The notes under the pieces: generated by a model
Databases searched by the model: none
What the model was told of the DNA's origin: nothing
The model's input: the letters and a program-made list of their open reading frames with translations, nothing else
Shown here: positions 8,474 to 31,500 of the stretch, piece by piece
Numbering within the stretch: the stretch's first letter is position 1
How the letters are laid out: each line of letters opens with the position of its first letter
DNA from: Streptomyces sp. HNM0574
Lineage (GTDB): Bacteria; Actinomycetota; Actinomycetes; Streptomycetales; Streptomycetaceae
NCBI RefSeq assembly: GCF_012726235.1
Contig: NZ_JAASAH010000008.1
Coordinates: forward strand, 124,001-188,000
Length of the DNA stretch: 64,000 nucleotides
Direction: 5' to 3'
Made by a program: the position numbers and the translations under genes

Positions 8474-10126
8474 TCAGTCGAGGGCGCCGCCGTGGTAGCG
8501 GACGCCGGGGTTCCACAGCAGGAAGCCGTCGATGCCGTCGGCCCTGGCCGCGTCGATCTGGGCGCGCACCTCCGCGTCGCCGTACGTGGAGCCCATGGAG
8601 AAGTCCTGGATCCAGGGGACGATCTCCGCGTTCGTGTGCCGGGTCTTCTTCTTGAAGTCGGCGAGGGACTTCTTCGTGATCTCGTACGGATGGGCGTCGG
8701 GTTCCGAGACGCCGTACTCGCCGGCCGCCCAGTGCGAGGGGTAGATCATCGGCGCGATGTAGTCGCACTGCTGGGCCAGTTTGCCGATGTCCTGGGCGAT
8801 CTCCTCGGGCCGGGTGACGGCGATGCCGAACACCGAGACGCCCAGGAACGCGCCGTGTTCGCGGGCCACCGTGCGGGTCTTGGCGACGACGTCGGCGATG
8901 GACTGCTCGGGTGTGGTGTCGCCCAGGCCGGGGACGCGCATGCCGCTCATCCTGCCGTCGGGCCGGCGGATGTAGTCGTACAGGATGTCGTCGAAGCCCA
9001 GCTTCGCGGCTTCCTCGGCCAGGTCCACGTGGTACTGGCGCACTTCCTCGTTCGCGAAGTTGGTGAAGGACAGTTCGCCGTAGCTGCCGCCGTCGTACGG
9101 GCCGCCACCGGGCTTCTGCACCACGCGGTCGCGGTGGCCGGATTTCCACGACGCGGAGGCCAGCACCGGGTCGCGGAAGGCGACGATGCGGCCGACGACG
9201 GCGCCGCCCGCCGCGTGGATCTCCTCGACGGCCTTCTTCACGTCGTAGTAGCCCTTCGCGGCGCCGATCCGCTTGGCCAGCGGTACCTCGGAGTCGTAGC
9301 CGATCTCGCCCAGTTCGTCCTTGATGTCGAGCTGCACGGCGTTGATCTTCTTCTCCTTCAGCAGCTTCATCACCGGCTCGCGCAGGTTGTCCGAGGCCCA
9401 TCCCTGCGAGCTGACGTGCACGGCCTTCAGCTGCGGCCGCCGGACGGTGACGAGGCTATCCTCGCGTGCGGTGTTCCCCGCTGCGTCCGTCGCGGTGACC
9501 GTGGTCCGCGCGGGCGGGCGGGGGAGCCGTGCGGCGAAGGAGCCGTCCCGCTGCAGCCGCGCCTTCCGGCCCTGCACCTCCACTCGCTGCGCGCCGGGCG
9601 CCTTGCCCTCGACGGTCACCGGGCCCTTGAGGCTGTCCGCCTCGGTGCCGGCCACCTCGATGCGGGGCGCCGTCGTGTCCACGGTGAGCGTGCGTACGGT
9701 CTCGGCCGCTCCGGCGAGCGCCGATCCGGGCTGTGCGACGCGGAGTTGGTGCTTTCCCTCCCGCAGCGCGCCCAGCCGGACGGAGAGCGCGCGGCCGTCC
9801 GCGTGCGCCCGCAGGGGCCTGCCGTCGAGGGTGGCCCGGGTACCCCCCGGCTCCGCGCCGCCGTCCGAGGAGACCGAAAGTCCTTCCTCGCGCAGGGACT
9901 TCGCGTGCGCGGCGTTGACCTTCCCGTCCGACGGCAGGCCCTCCAGCCGCAGTTCGGGACGGTGCAGGGCCCGGGCGAGGACGACGCTCCCGGCGACCAG
10001 GACCAGTGCCAGCACACCGCAGACGAGGGTGGCGGCGCGTCTGCGCGGGAATCGGGTGGAGGGGGAGGAGCCGGAGCGACGGGGTGAGAGGGAAAGGAGC
10101 CAGGTCTTCCAGTCTGCGAGCCGCAT
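8474..10126 (-). CDS. Membrane-anchored putative glycoside hydrolase (DUF4015)
   Basis: A 550-residue protein with an N-terminal basic region, one membrane anchor (about residues 33-55, ATLVCGVLALVLVAGSVVLA), beta-sandwich-like repeats, and a C-terminal TIM-barrel-like domain. That last part has the hallmarks of DUF4015 putative glycosyl hydrolases: NAVQLDIKDELGEIGY, FDDILYDYIRRPDG and CDYIAPMIYPSHW. The acidic residues in those strands are candidate catalytic residues. The enzyme is expected to face the cell wall; its polysaccharide is unknown. ATG at 10126 has AAGGG seven bases upstream; a GTG at 10132 sits too close to it. The divergent deacetylase starts only 23 bp away. Confidence 0.8.
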   Translation of the reverse strand: MRLADWKTWLLSLSPRRSGSSPSTRFPRRRAATLVCGVLALVLVAGSVVLARALHRPELRLEGLPSDGKVNAAHAKSLREEGLSVSSDGGAEPGGTRATLDGRPLRAHADGRALSVRLGALREGKHQLRVAQPGSALAGAAETVRTLTVDTTAPRIEVAGTEADSLKGPVTVEGKAPGAQRVEVQGRKARLQRDGSFAARLPRPPARTTVTATDAAGNTAREDSLVTVRRPQLKAVHVSSQGWASDNLREPVMKLLKEKKINAVQLDIKDELGEIGYDSEVPLAKRIGAAKGYYDVKKAVEEIHAAGGAVVGRIVAFRDPVLASASWKSGHRDRVVQKPGGGPYDGGSYGELSFTNFANEEVRQYHVDLAEEAAKLGFDDILYDYIRRPDGRMSGMRVPGLGDTTPEQSIADVVAKTRTVAREHGAFLGVSVFGIAVTRPEEIAQDIGKLAQQCDYIAPMIYPSHWAAGEYGVSEPDAHPYEITKKSLADFKKKTRHTNAEIVPWIQDFSMGSTYGDAEVRAQIDAARADGIDGFLLWNPGVRYHGGALD

Positions 10127-10149
10127 CAGCACACCCTTCAGGAGGTCTC

Positions 10150-11283
10150 GTGCGTCGCTGTCTTCGCTCTGTTCGCCGTCCAGGCCGTCTCGGCCGTCTT
10201 CGTCGTCCGCACCGTTCCGGTGGTGCTCGCCGGTGCCGTGCCGCCGTGGTGACGCTGCTGTTCCTGGCCACCGCGGCGGTCTCCTGCGGCGGGCCGGGGG
10301 CGGCCGCGCCGCGCGACGGAGCCTCGGAGTCCGCCGGTGGACGGCAGGATGCCCGCTCGACGGGACCGGAACACCCCGGCCGGCCGTCCGGACCTCCGCC
10401 GCCGGAGAAGGTACGGGCCGACGAACTCGCCGCTGTTCCCGTCCTGATGTACCACCAGATCGTCGAGAAGCCGAGCAGTGTGTACGACCGGACTCCGGAG
10501 GACTTCCGCGCCGAACTGGAGCGGCTGGCCCGGGAGAAGTACGTCCCGGTGACCGCGGCGGACTACGCGGCGGGCCGGATCGACATCCCCGCGGGCACTC
10601 ACCCCGTCGTGCTCACCTTCGACGACGCCACCGACAGCCAGCTCCGCCTCGGTGCCGACGGTGAACCGGCCGAGGACTGCGCGGTCGGCATCCTGCGGGA
10701 CGTCGCCCGCGAGCACCCGCGCTTCAAGGCCCGTGCCACCTTCTTCGTCAACGACGGCGCCTTCGCCGCCACCGGTCAGAAGAAGGCGCTGGCCTGGCTG
10801 CACGAGCACGGTTTCGAGATCGGCAACCACACCCTGGACCACGTCAGCCTCGCCGAGGGCGGCGCCGGTGAGGCGCGGCGGCAGATAGCGGAGGAGCAGG
10901 AGTCGGTCGAGCGGGACGTCCCCGAGGCTCACGTCACCTCCCTGGCGCTGCCGTTCGGCATCCAGCCGGATCCCGCCTCCGCGGCACTGTCCGGCAGCGC
11001 GGGCGGCACCGCGTACGAGAACCGGGGTGTCTATCTCGTCGGCGCCGGGCCCGCGCCCTCCCCGTACGCGGAGTCCTTCGACCCGGAGGGCATCCCGCGC
11101 ATCCGCTCGGCGCCGGCCGAGGGCCCGGAGGCGCGCTACAGCTCCGCGCACTGGCTGAGCCAGTTGGCCGACGGCACGGTCGCCCGCTACACCTCCGACG
11201 GCGACCCGGACCGCGTCTCCTACCCGAAGGGCACGCGGACGGAGCCCGGCGGGGTGAAGGAGGGCGAACTCCGGCCGTACTGA
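10150..11283 (+). CDS. Polysaccharide deacetylase lipoprotein (NodB-type)
   Basis: A 377-residue exported protein. The N-terminus has many arginines, a hydrophobic stretch (AAVVTLLFLATAAVSC) and a lipobox-like Ala-Val-Ser-Cys, so it should be lipid-anchored. The catalytic domain shows carbohydrate esterase family 4 motifs: HPVVLTFDDATDS (metal-binding Asp pair), KARATFFVND and EIGNHTLDH with the two metal-binding histidines. Its likely action is removal of N- or O-acetyl groups from a wall polysaccharide. GTG at 10150 follows AGGAGG; a GTG at 10246 would give a tighter signal peptide but lacks a ribosome site. It is divergent to the DUF4015 hydrolase, and the two may act on the same polymer. 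Confidence 0.85.
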   Translation: MRRCLRSVRRPGRLGRLRRPHRSGGARRCRAAVVTLLFLATAAVSCGGPGAAAPRDGASESAGGRQDARSTGPEHPGRPSGPPPPEKVRADELAAVPVLMYHQIVEKPSSVYDRTPEDFRAELERLAREKYVPVTAADYAAGRIDIPAGTHPVVLTFDDATDSQLRLGADGEPAEDCAVGILRDVAREHPRFKARATFFVNDGAFAATGQKKALAWLHEHGFEIGNHTLDHVSLAEGGAGEARRQIAEEQESVERDVPEAHVTSLALPFGIQPDPASAALSGSAGGTAYENRGVYLVGAGPAPSPYAESFDPEGIPRIRSAPAEGPEARYSSAHWLSQLADGTVARYTSDGDPDRVSYPKGTRTEPGGVKEGELRPY

Positions 11284-11308
11284 GGTACGTTCGGGGAGGC
11301 GGTGCCGG

Positions 11309-12391
11309 TCACTGGGCCGTGTTCCGGCCGGCCCGGGACTTCATCAGGGGCTGGATGCGGGTGCCGAACTTCTCGATGCCCTCGACGAAGTCGTCGAAGA
11401 CCAGCATGATGCCCTCCGTCCCGGGCACCCCGGCCACCTCGTCCAGCATCCTCGCGACGCTCTCGTACGAGCCGACGAGGGTGCCCATGTTGAAGTTGAC
11501 CGCGCCCTCGGGCAGCGAGATGGTCCGGGCCGTGGCGGAGGCGTCGTCCGTCGCGTCCGCGGCCGTCTCGCCCGCCATGTACGCGAGTGCGGCGTGGTCG
11601 GCGTTCTCGTGGTAGTCCAGCCAGGTGGCGCGGGCCGCCTCGTCGGTCTCGTCGGCGATGACCATGAACAGCGTCATCGCGCCGACGCTCCGCCCGGCGG
11701 CCCGCGCCGCGTCCGCGAGCGCGGCGGTGGTGTCCTCCAGCGCGAGCGGGGTGTTGACGCCCTTGCCCAGGACGAAGTTGTAGTCGGCGTGCTCGGCGGC
11801 GAAGGCCATTCCGGTGCCGCTCTGCCCCGCCGCGACGACGTCGATGTGACCGTCGGTGGGCCGCGGGGAGAGCACACAGCCGTCCATCGTGTAGAACTCG
11901 CCCGTGAAGTCGCTGACGCCCTCGCTCCACAGCTCCTTCATCACCGTCACGTACTCGGCGGCCCGGTCGTAGCGGTTGCGGAAGTGCTCGTCCCCGGGCC
12001 ACAGCCCCATCTGCGTGTACTCGCCGGGGGCCCAGCCGGTGACGATGTTGACGCCGAACCGGCCGGGCGCGATGGAGTCGACCGTGGCCGCCATCCGCGC
12101 CACGATCGCGGGCGGCAGCGCGAGGATCGGGGTGGAGGCGTACAGCTTGATCCGCTCGGTCACGGCGGCCAGTCCGGCCATGATGGTGAACGACTCGGCG
12201 CAGTGGTCCCAGAACTCGGTCTCGCCGCCGAACCCCTTCAGCTTGATCATCGACAGCGCGAAGTCGAGCCCGTGCTCCTCGGCCTTCTGGACCACTGCCT
12301 TGTTCAGCTCGAAGGTCGGCATGTACTGCGGCGAACTCTTCGAGATGAGCCAGCCGTTGTTGCCGACGGGGATGAAGACACCGATGTCCAT
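11309..12391 (-). CDS. RutA-like flavin-dependent monooxygenase
   Basis: A 360-residue luciferase-like (LLM class) FMN oxygenase that closely matches E. coli pyrimidine monooxygenase RutA as I recall it: GVFIPVGNNGWLIS, QYMPTFELNKAVVQKAEEHG, ALSMIKLKGFGGETEFWDH, FGVNIVTGWAPGEY, FNMGTLVGSY and MLVFDDFVEGIE. RutA cleaves the uracil ring with O2 and reduced FMN. ATG at 12391 is preceded by GGAGGAG. No other rut genes (flavin reductase, hydrolases, transporter) lie in the window, so this copy stands alone next to the NRPS cluster. It may be a pyrimidine scavenging enzyme or a tailoring oxygenase. Confidence 0.9.
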   Translation of the reverse strand: MDIGVFIPVGNNGWLISKSSPQYMPTFELNKAVVQKAEEHGLDFALSMIKLKGFGGETEFWDHCAESFTIMAGLAAVTERIKLYASTPILALPPAIVARMAATVDSIAPGRFGVNIVTGWAPGEYTQMGLWPGDEHFRNRYDRAAEYVTVMKELWSEGVSDFTGEFYTMDGCVLSPRPTDGHIDVVAAGQSGTGMAFAAEHADYNFVLGKGVNTPLALEDTTAALADAARAAGRSVGAMTLFMVIADETDEAARATWLDYHENADHAALAYMAGETAADATDDASATARTISLPEGAVNFNMGTLVGSYESVARMLDEVAGVPGTEGIMLVFDDFVEGIEKFGTRIQPLMKSRAGRNTAQ

Positions 12392-12457
12392 GAGCCGCTC
12401 CTCCACGGGCCTGCCAACTGCGCCCGGTACGTGGCGCGTTGACACCCGAGGCAATCA

Positions 12458-12524
12458 CACTCCGGCCCGTCCCGGGCCACCGGGCGGCGCCCTGTGGGCT
12501 GGTGGCGCGGGACGAGCCGGAGTG
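12458..12524 (-). terminator. Long bipartite hairpin downstream of mbtH
   Basis: CACTCCGGC-C-CGTCCC (12458-12473) pairs with GGGACG-A-GCCGGAGTG (12509-12524), with one mismatched pair. An inner GCCACC/GGTGGC stem lies within the loop. It starts just after the mbtH stop and lies upstream of the RutA-like start, so it should separate the two minus-strand transcripts. Confidence 0.65.
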
Positions 12525-12529
12525 CGGTC

Positions 12530-12763
12530 TCAGTGCGCGGCTCCGGTGCCGTCCGCGCCGTCCGTCGCCGCGATCAGGCCGGCGGGGCGCATGTCGGACC
12601 ACTCCCGCTCGACGTGTGCGAGGCATTCGCTGCGGGAGCTGTTCGGTTTCACGACCGTCCAGCCGTCGGGCACGTCGAGGTCGGCGGGCCACAGCGAGTA
12701 CTGGCCCTCGCCGTTCCGCAGCACCGTGTAGCCGGATTCATCGGATTCGAACGGGTTGGTCAC
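12530..12763 (-). CDS. MbtH-like NRPS chaperone
   Basis: A 77-residue protein with the MbtH signature: the N-terminal NPFES, then NGEGQYSLWP, VPDGWTVV and the C-terminal CLAHVEREWSDMRP. MbtH proteins bind adenylation domains and are needed for their solubility or activity. GTG at 12763 follows GAAGGAG six bases upstream. It is transcribed away from the carrier-protein/NRPS operon and may serve both NRPSs in the window, since no second copy is present. Confidence 0.95.
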   Translation of the reverse strand: MTNPFESDESGYTVLRNGEGQYSLWPADLDVPDGWTVVKPNSSRSECLAHVEREWSDMRPAGLIAATDGADGTGAAH

Positions 12764-12848
12764 GCCGGCTCCTTCGCCTGGTCTCCGCATCGTGTGCGAC
12801 GGGAATCCGCGTCTGGTGTCCGCGTCCGCGCACTGTGGATTCCCGCCG

Positions 12849-12878
12849 AGGCTAGGGCGGTTGCGGCCGGAGGGTGAA
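12849..12878 (-). promoter_or_regulatory. Candidate promoter for mbtH
   Basis: Read on the minus strand, TTCACC (12878-12873) and TAGCCT (12854-12849) are separated by 18 bases. They agree partly with actinobacterial -35/-10 elements and lie about 90 bp before the GTG start. The motif match is the only evidence. Confidence 0.35.
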
Positions 12879-13044
12879 CCGTCGACCGGCGTACGGGCTT
12901 GCGATACCGGTCCGTGGAAGGAGGGCGGGCGGCTCCGTTTCTCCTCCTGTCGGCGGATGTCCTTCGCGCCCGGAGGGCAGGGGACACGCTCTCCCGGCCT
13001 CCTCCTCTCGGGGGAGAAAGGGCGAAGTCTCGCCGGTGGGCTGA

Positions 13045-13074
13045 TTTACAGCATTCCGGCTGCGCGCCTAACGT
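13045..13074 (+). promoter_or_regulatory. Candidate promoter of the PCP/NRPS operon
   Basis: TTTACA (13045-13050) and TAACGT (13069-13074) are separated by 18 bases and fit the vegetative-type consensus well. A start near 13081 would leave a leader of about 50 bases before the ATG at 13133. In the rest of the 369-bp mbtH-PCP gap I see only the mbtH promoter candidate and C/G-rich tracts. Confidence 0.5.
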
Positions 13075-13132
13075 CAACGGCCAAGGATCTTGGATGCGGC
13101 CGCGCTGGAATTATTCAGGGAGCTTGAACATC

Positions 13133-13516
13133 ATGGCGAGTGAGCGTAATTCCCCGACGGGCCGCGTGGAACTCCTGTGCCACCTTTTCGCCGAAGTCCT
13201 CGGAGCGGCGGACGTGGGCGCCCGTGACCGGTTCCTGGATCTCGGCGGCGACAGCATCAGCGCCCTGGCGCTGGTCAGCCGGGCCCGGGACGCGGGGCTG
13301 GAGTTCACCCGGCGGGACCTCTTCCTGAACCAGTCGCCGGCGGAGCTGGCCTCCGTCGCGAAACAGCTCGCCCCGGAGGCGGAGCCGGAAGCGGAACCGG
13401 CGGCGGCCCCGTCCGCCGGTGCCGGGACCGCCGCCGGGAATGACGCCCTCGAAAGGACGCCTCTCGTTTCGCTCTCCCCGGCGGAACTCGACGACATCAC
13501 ACGCCGGTTGCGGTAG
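13133..13516 (+). CDS. Stand-alone peptidyl carrier protein with C-terminal docking helix
   Basis: A 127-residue protein. Residues about 10-85 are a thiolation domain with the phosphopantetheine serine in FLDLGGDSISAL; the GGDS form is typical of carriers that precede epimerisation domains. A Pro/Glu/Ala-rich linker follows, then a terminal helix LVSLSPAELDDITRRL. That helix resembles the segment LLRLTQDEIDRIAAER that joins the E domain to the fourth C domain inside the neighbouring NRPS. It therefore looks like a donor communication helix placed directly on a PCP. ATG at 13133 has GGGAG ten bases upstream. There is no A domain in the protein, so loading must occur in trans. Confidence 0.9.
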   Translation: MASERNSPTGRVELLCHLFAEVLGAADVGARDRFLDLGGDSISALALVSRARDAGLEFTRRDLFLNQSPAELASVAKQLAPEAEPEAEPAAAPSAGAGTAAGNDALERTPLVSLSPAELDDITRRLR

Positions 13517-13733
13517 CCGTCGCCGCCCCGTGAACCCGGGGCGTGCCTGTCCATTCGTGCGGGGGCGTACCGGTCCGTGCCTCCCGTTCCGCCTACCGGA
13601 TTCCGGCCGTCGGTGTGCGGCCGGGTCCGCTGTCGCATGCGCGTCATCGCTGTCCCGGGTGCATTCCCCGCCACGGGACGGCTGTTGCCTGCGGGTCAAC
13701 GCCACGAAAAAGGGAAACAGAGGAGAGCGGATC

Positions 13734-27467
<13,734 letters not shown>

Positions 27468-27544
27468 ACACCCCCCCGATACACGGCGCACACCACTCAC
27501 GGCGCACACGAAACACGACCCGCCGAATCACGCGAGGAATCCTC

Positions 27545-28585
27545 ATGCGGCCAGACAACATCCATGTCAGCGGGCTGGGAACCTATCTGCCGGAGCGGAT
27601 GAGCAGCCGACGCGCCATCGAACTGGGGCTCTACGACGAGACCTTGATGCTGGACTCGGGGGTCACCGGAACCCTCGTCGCCGGCGAGACACCACCCGTG
27701 GAGATGGCCGTCTCGGCCGCACGGGACGCGCTCAAGAGGGCCGGAACCGACGCCGGTTCCCTCGACCTGCTCATCCACTCCCACGTCCTGCGGCAGGGCC
27801 CGGCCATGTGGTACCCGGGCGGCTACATCCTGCGCGAACTGGGCGGCGGCGACATCCCCGTCTTCGAGGTCGGACAGGGCTGCAACGGCATGCTGGCGGC
27901 CCTCGAACTCGCCGCCGGGCAGCTCGCCGCCGACCCGGCACGCCGCACCGCCCTGCTCACCACCGCCGACAACTTCGCCTCCCCGCACGGCAATCGGTGG
28001 CGCGGCTACGGCCCCGGCACCGTCATCGGCGACGCGGCCAGCGCGATGACGCTCACCACGGACGACGGCATCGCCCGCGTACGGTCCGTCAACCAGCAGG
28101 CGGTTCCCGAGCTGGAGGGTCTGCACCGGGGCCGTGAGCCGCTGTTCGACCCGCACGGCCGCGACGAGATCGACGCCATCGACATGCTCGCGCGGGCCCG
28201 CGACTTCAGCCGGGAGCACCGGCCGCTCGCCGCGATCAACGAGCTGATCGCCGAGAAGCAGGCCGAGGTGGCCCGGCGCTCCCTGGAGGAGGCCGGGATC
28301 GGTCCCGGCGACGTCGCCAGGGCGATCTATGTGAACCAGGGCCGCTATCTGGTCGGGCAGTTCTTCCTCGACCCGCTCGGCCTGCCGGAGTCCACCTCCA
28401 CCTGGGACTTCGGCCGCACCGTCGGCCACCTCGGCGCCAGCGACCACGTGGTCGCCCTGGACCACCTCGTGACGACCGGTCAGCTCGCCGCCGGTGACCA
28501 TGTGCTGCTCGCCGGCTCGGCGCCGGGGTTCGTGGTCAGCAGCGCCGTCCTGACGATGACCGCCACCGCCTCCTGGGCCCTCTGA
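27545..28585 (+). CDS. Ketoacyl-ACP synthase III-like enzyme (possible acyltransferase)
   Basis: A 346-residue thiolase-fold protein of the KASIII family, with the nucleophile in GQGCNGMLAALELA (Cys113). The standard partners of FabH, the His of HQAN and the Asn of GNTSAAS, are not there: the matching regions read YVNQGRYL and TVGHLGASD, giving His295 and Asp300. A Cys-His-Asp set of this kind is known from CerJ-type KASIII enzymes, which transfer acyl groups to other nucleophiles instead of condensing them. ATG at 27545 follows GAGG. It lies 77 bp after the NRPS and 14 bp before the PKS, so it is in the same operon. It may move the PKS chain onto the stand-alone PCP or a hydroxyl; priming the PKS is the alternative. 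Confidence 0.85.
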   Translation: MRPDNIHVSGLGTYLPERMSSRRAIELGLYDETLMLDSGVTGTLVAGETPPVEMAVSAARDALKRAGTDAGSLDLLIHSHVLRQGPAMWYPGGYILRELGGGDIPVFEVGQGCNGMLAALELAAGQLAADPARRTALLTTADNFASPHGNRWRGYGPGTVIGDAASAMTLTTDDGIARVRSVNQQAVPELEGLHRGREPLFDPHGRDEIDAIDMLARARDFSREHRPLAAINELIAEKQAEVARRSLEEAGIGPGDVARAIYVNQGRYLVGQFFLDPLGLPESTSTWDFGRTVGHLGASDHVVALDHLVTTGQLAAGDHVLLAGSAPGFVVSSAVLTMTATASWAL

Positions 28586-28599
28586 CAAGGAAGACGACG

Positions 28600-31500
28600 A
28601 TGACGCACCGCAAGAACGCCAAGAGGGACAGCAGGCAGTCCAGGGCCCCACGCCCGTCCGCACGGCAGCAGCCCCCGGCCGAACCGGCCCTCCATCCCGA
28701 CCACGCCGTCGCCGTCGTGGGCCTGGCGTGCTCCTTCCCGCAGGCCGCCGACGAGACGGAGTTCTGGTCGCGGCTGTGCGAGGGGCACGACTGCATCACC
28801 GAGGTCCCGCCCACTCGCTTCGACATCGACGCCTACCACGACCCCAGGCCCGGCACCCCCGGCAAGATCGTCAGCCGGCACGGCGGATTCCTCGACGGCA
28901 TCGACGCCTTCGACGCCGACTTCTTCGGCATCGCCCCCCGCGAGGCCGGCCGGATGGACCCGCAGCAGCGGCTGCTGCTGGAGACGGCAGCCGTCGCCGT
29001 CGAGGACGCGGGCCTCACCCGTGCCCGGCTGGCGGAGGGCCGCACGGGGGTCTTCGTCGGCTCCATGGGCCGCAACTACTGGGACACCATGAGCCGCCGG
29101 GGCGTCCTCGACATCTACGCCAACGCGGGGACGGCGCCCAGCGTGCTGTCCGGGCGGCTCAGTTACGCGTTCGACCTGCACGGCCCCAGCCTCACCGTGG
29201 ACACCGCCTGCTCCTCCTCGCTGACCGCCGTGCACCTGGCCTGCCAGAGCCTGCGCAGCGGGGAGTCGACGACGGCGCTGGTCGGCGGCGTGAACCTGGT
29301 CCTCGTCCCGGAGGAGAGCATCACCTTCTCCGACGGGCGGATGCTCGCACCCGACGGGCGGTGCAAATTCGCCTCCGCCTCCGCCGACGGCTTCGTCCGC
29401 AGCGAGGGCGTCGGCGTCGTCGTGCTGAAGCCGCTGCGGACGGCGCTGGAGGACGGGGACGCCGTCCGCGCCGTCATCCGGGGCTCCGCCGTCGTCAACG
29501 ACGGGCAGTGGAGCGACGCGATGATGGCCCCGGCCGAGACGGCCCAGCGTGAGACCCTCCGCGCGGCCTACGCGGACGCGGGTGTGGACCCGGCGCGGGT
29601 GGACTACGTGGAGGCCCACGGGACCGGCACCGCGGCCGGTGACCCGGTCGAACTGCGCGCACTGAGCACCGTGCTGGGGGAGGGCCGCGAGGACGGGGAG
29701 CCGCTGCTCGTCGGCTCCGTCAAGTCGAACATCGGGCACGCCGAGGGCGCGGCCGGCATCGCCGGGCTGATCAAGGCCGTCCTGGTGCTGGAGCACGGCC
29801 TCGTCCCGCCGAGCCTGCACAGCGCCGAGCCGACCCCGGCGGTCGACTGGCAGGCCGCCCCGGTGCGGGTACCGCAGGAGACGACGCGGTGGGCCGAGGG
29901 GGAGCGGGCGAGGGTCGCCGGCGTCAGCTCGTTCGGCATCTCCGGCACCAACGCGCATGTGGTCCTGAGCGGTTACCGCCCCGAGGCCACCGCACCGGCC
30001 ACCCCCGGGCCCGAGCCCGCACGGGCCAGGCTGCTGGCTCTCTCCTCCCACCGTCCCGAGACGCTGCACCGCGTGGCGCGGGACTACCGGGACCTGCTGA
30101 TGCGAGACGACGGCGAGGCAGCGCCTCTGCGGGACGTGTGCTTCAGCGCGGCGACCCGCCGTGAGCACCGGGAGAGCAGACTGACCCTGGTCGGCTCGGA
30201 CCGCCGCGAACTGGCCGGGAAACTGGACACCTTCCTCGACGGCGAGCCGGCCGCCTTCCTGCGCTCGGCGGACGAGGTGTACCCGGAGCGCGCCCAGGTG
30301 GTGTTCGTCTTCCCCGGCCAGGGTTCCCAGTGGGTGGGCATGGGGCGCGAACTCTTCCGCACCGAACCGGAGTTCCGGCGCGCACTGGAGGAGTGCGACG
30401 CGGCGATCCGGAGGGAGAGCGGCTGGTCCGTCGTCGAGCTGGTGACCGAGGCCGAGGAGGAGCCGGAGGACGTCGCCGTCGTCCAGCCCGCACTGTGGGC
30501 GATGGAGGTGGCCCTCGCCGCCGTCTGGCGCTCCTGGGGCCTCGAACCGGACGTCGTCGTCGGCCACAGCATGGGCGAGGTCGCCGCCGCCTGCGCCTCC
30601 GGAGCGCTGAGCATCGCCGACGGCGCCGCCGTCATCTGCCGCCGGAGCGCCCTGGCCAAGGAGGTCTCCGGCCGGGGCGCCATGGCCTCGGTGGAGCTGA
30701 GCGCCGCCGACGCCGCGCGCGAGCTGGAGCCGTACGAGGGCCTGGTGTCGGTCGCGGCGGTCAACGGCCCCTCGTCGACGATCCTTTCGGGCGACGGGGA
30801 CGCGATGCGCGAGGTGCTGGTGACGCTCCAGAAGAAGGGCGTCTTCTGCCGTCTGGTGCGGGTGGACTTCGCCTCGCACGGGCCGCAGGTGGAGCCGCTG
30901 CGGGAGCCCCTGCTGACGGCGCTGAAGACCCTCGACCCCCGGGACGGCACCGTCCCCATGTACTCGACGGTGCTCGCCGAGCCCGTCGACGGCAGCGGTC
31001 TCACCGCCGACTACTGGGCCCGCAACCTGCGGCAGCCGGTGCTCTTCGGCCCGGTGGTCGAACGCCTGCTGGAGCGGGGGCCGACGGTTTTCGTCGAGGT
31101 CAGCCCGCACCCGATCCTCGTCCCCGCGATGCGCGAGTACGTCGACGCGGCACCGGCCGGCAGCCTCGCCGTCGGCTCGACCCGGCGGCACGAGCCCGAG
31201 ACGGCCTGCCTGCTGGACTCGCTGGCCGCCGTCCACCTCAACGGACAGCCCCTCGACCTCGGGCGGCTGTTCGAGAAGGAGTCCGCGTACGTCCGGCTGC
31301 CGGGCCCGGCCTGGGAGCGGCAGCGGTACTGGTTCCCCGACACCCCTTCCGCCGGGGGGCCAGCGCCGCGGGAGAAGACCGACGAAGGCGACCACCCCTT
31401 GCTCGGCCGGCCCGTGCCGGGCGAGGGGCACGTGTGGGAAGGCCCGGTGGACCTCGCGGCCAACGCGTACCTCCGGGACCACCAGGTGCAGGGCGTCGTG

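Noticed and set aside
13525..13542. GCCCCG/CGGGGC hairpin after the stand-alone PCP gene
   Set aside because: A six-base stem is common by chance at this GC content, and the NRPS gene is expected to be on the same transcript, so a terminator call is not justified.
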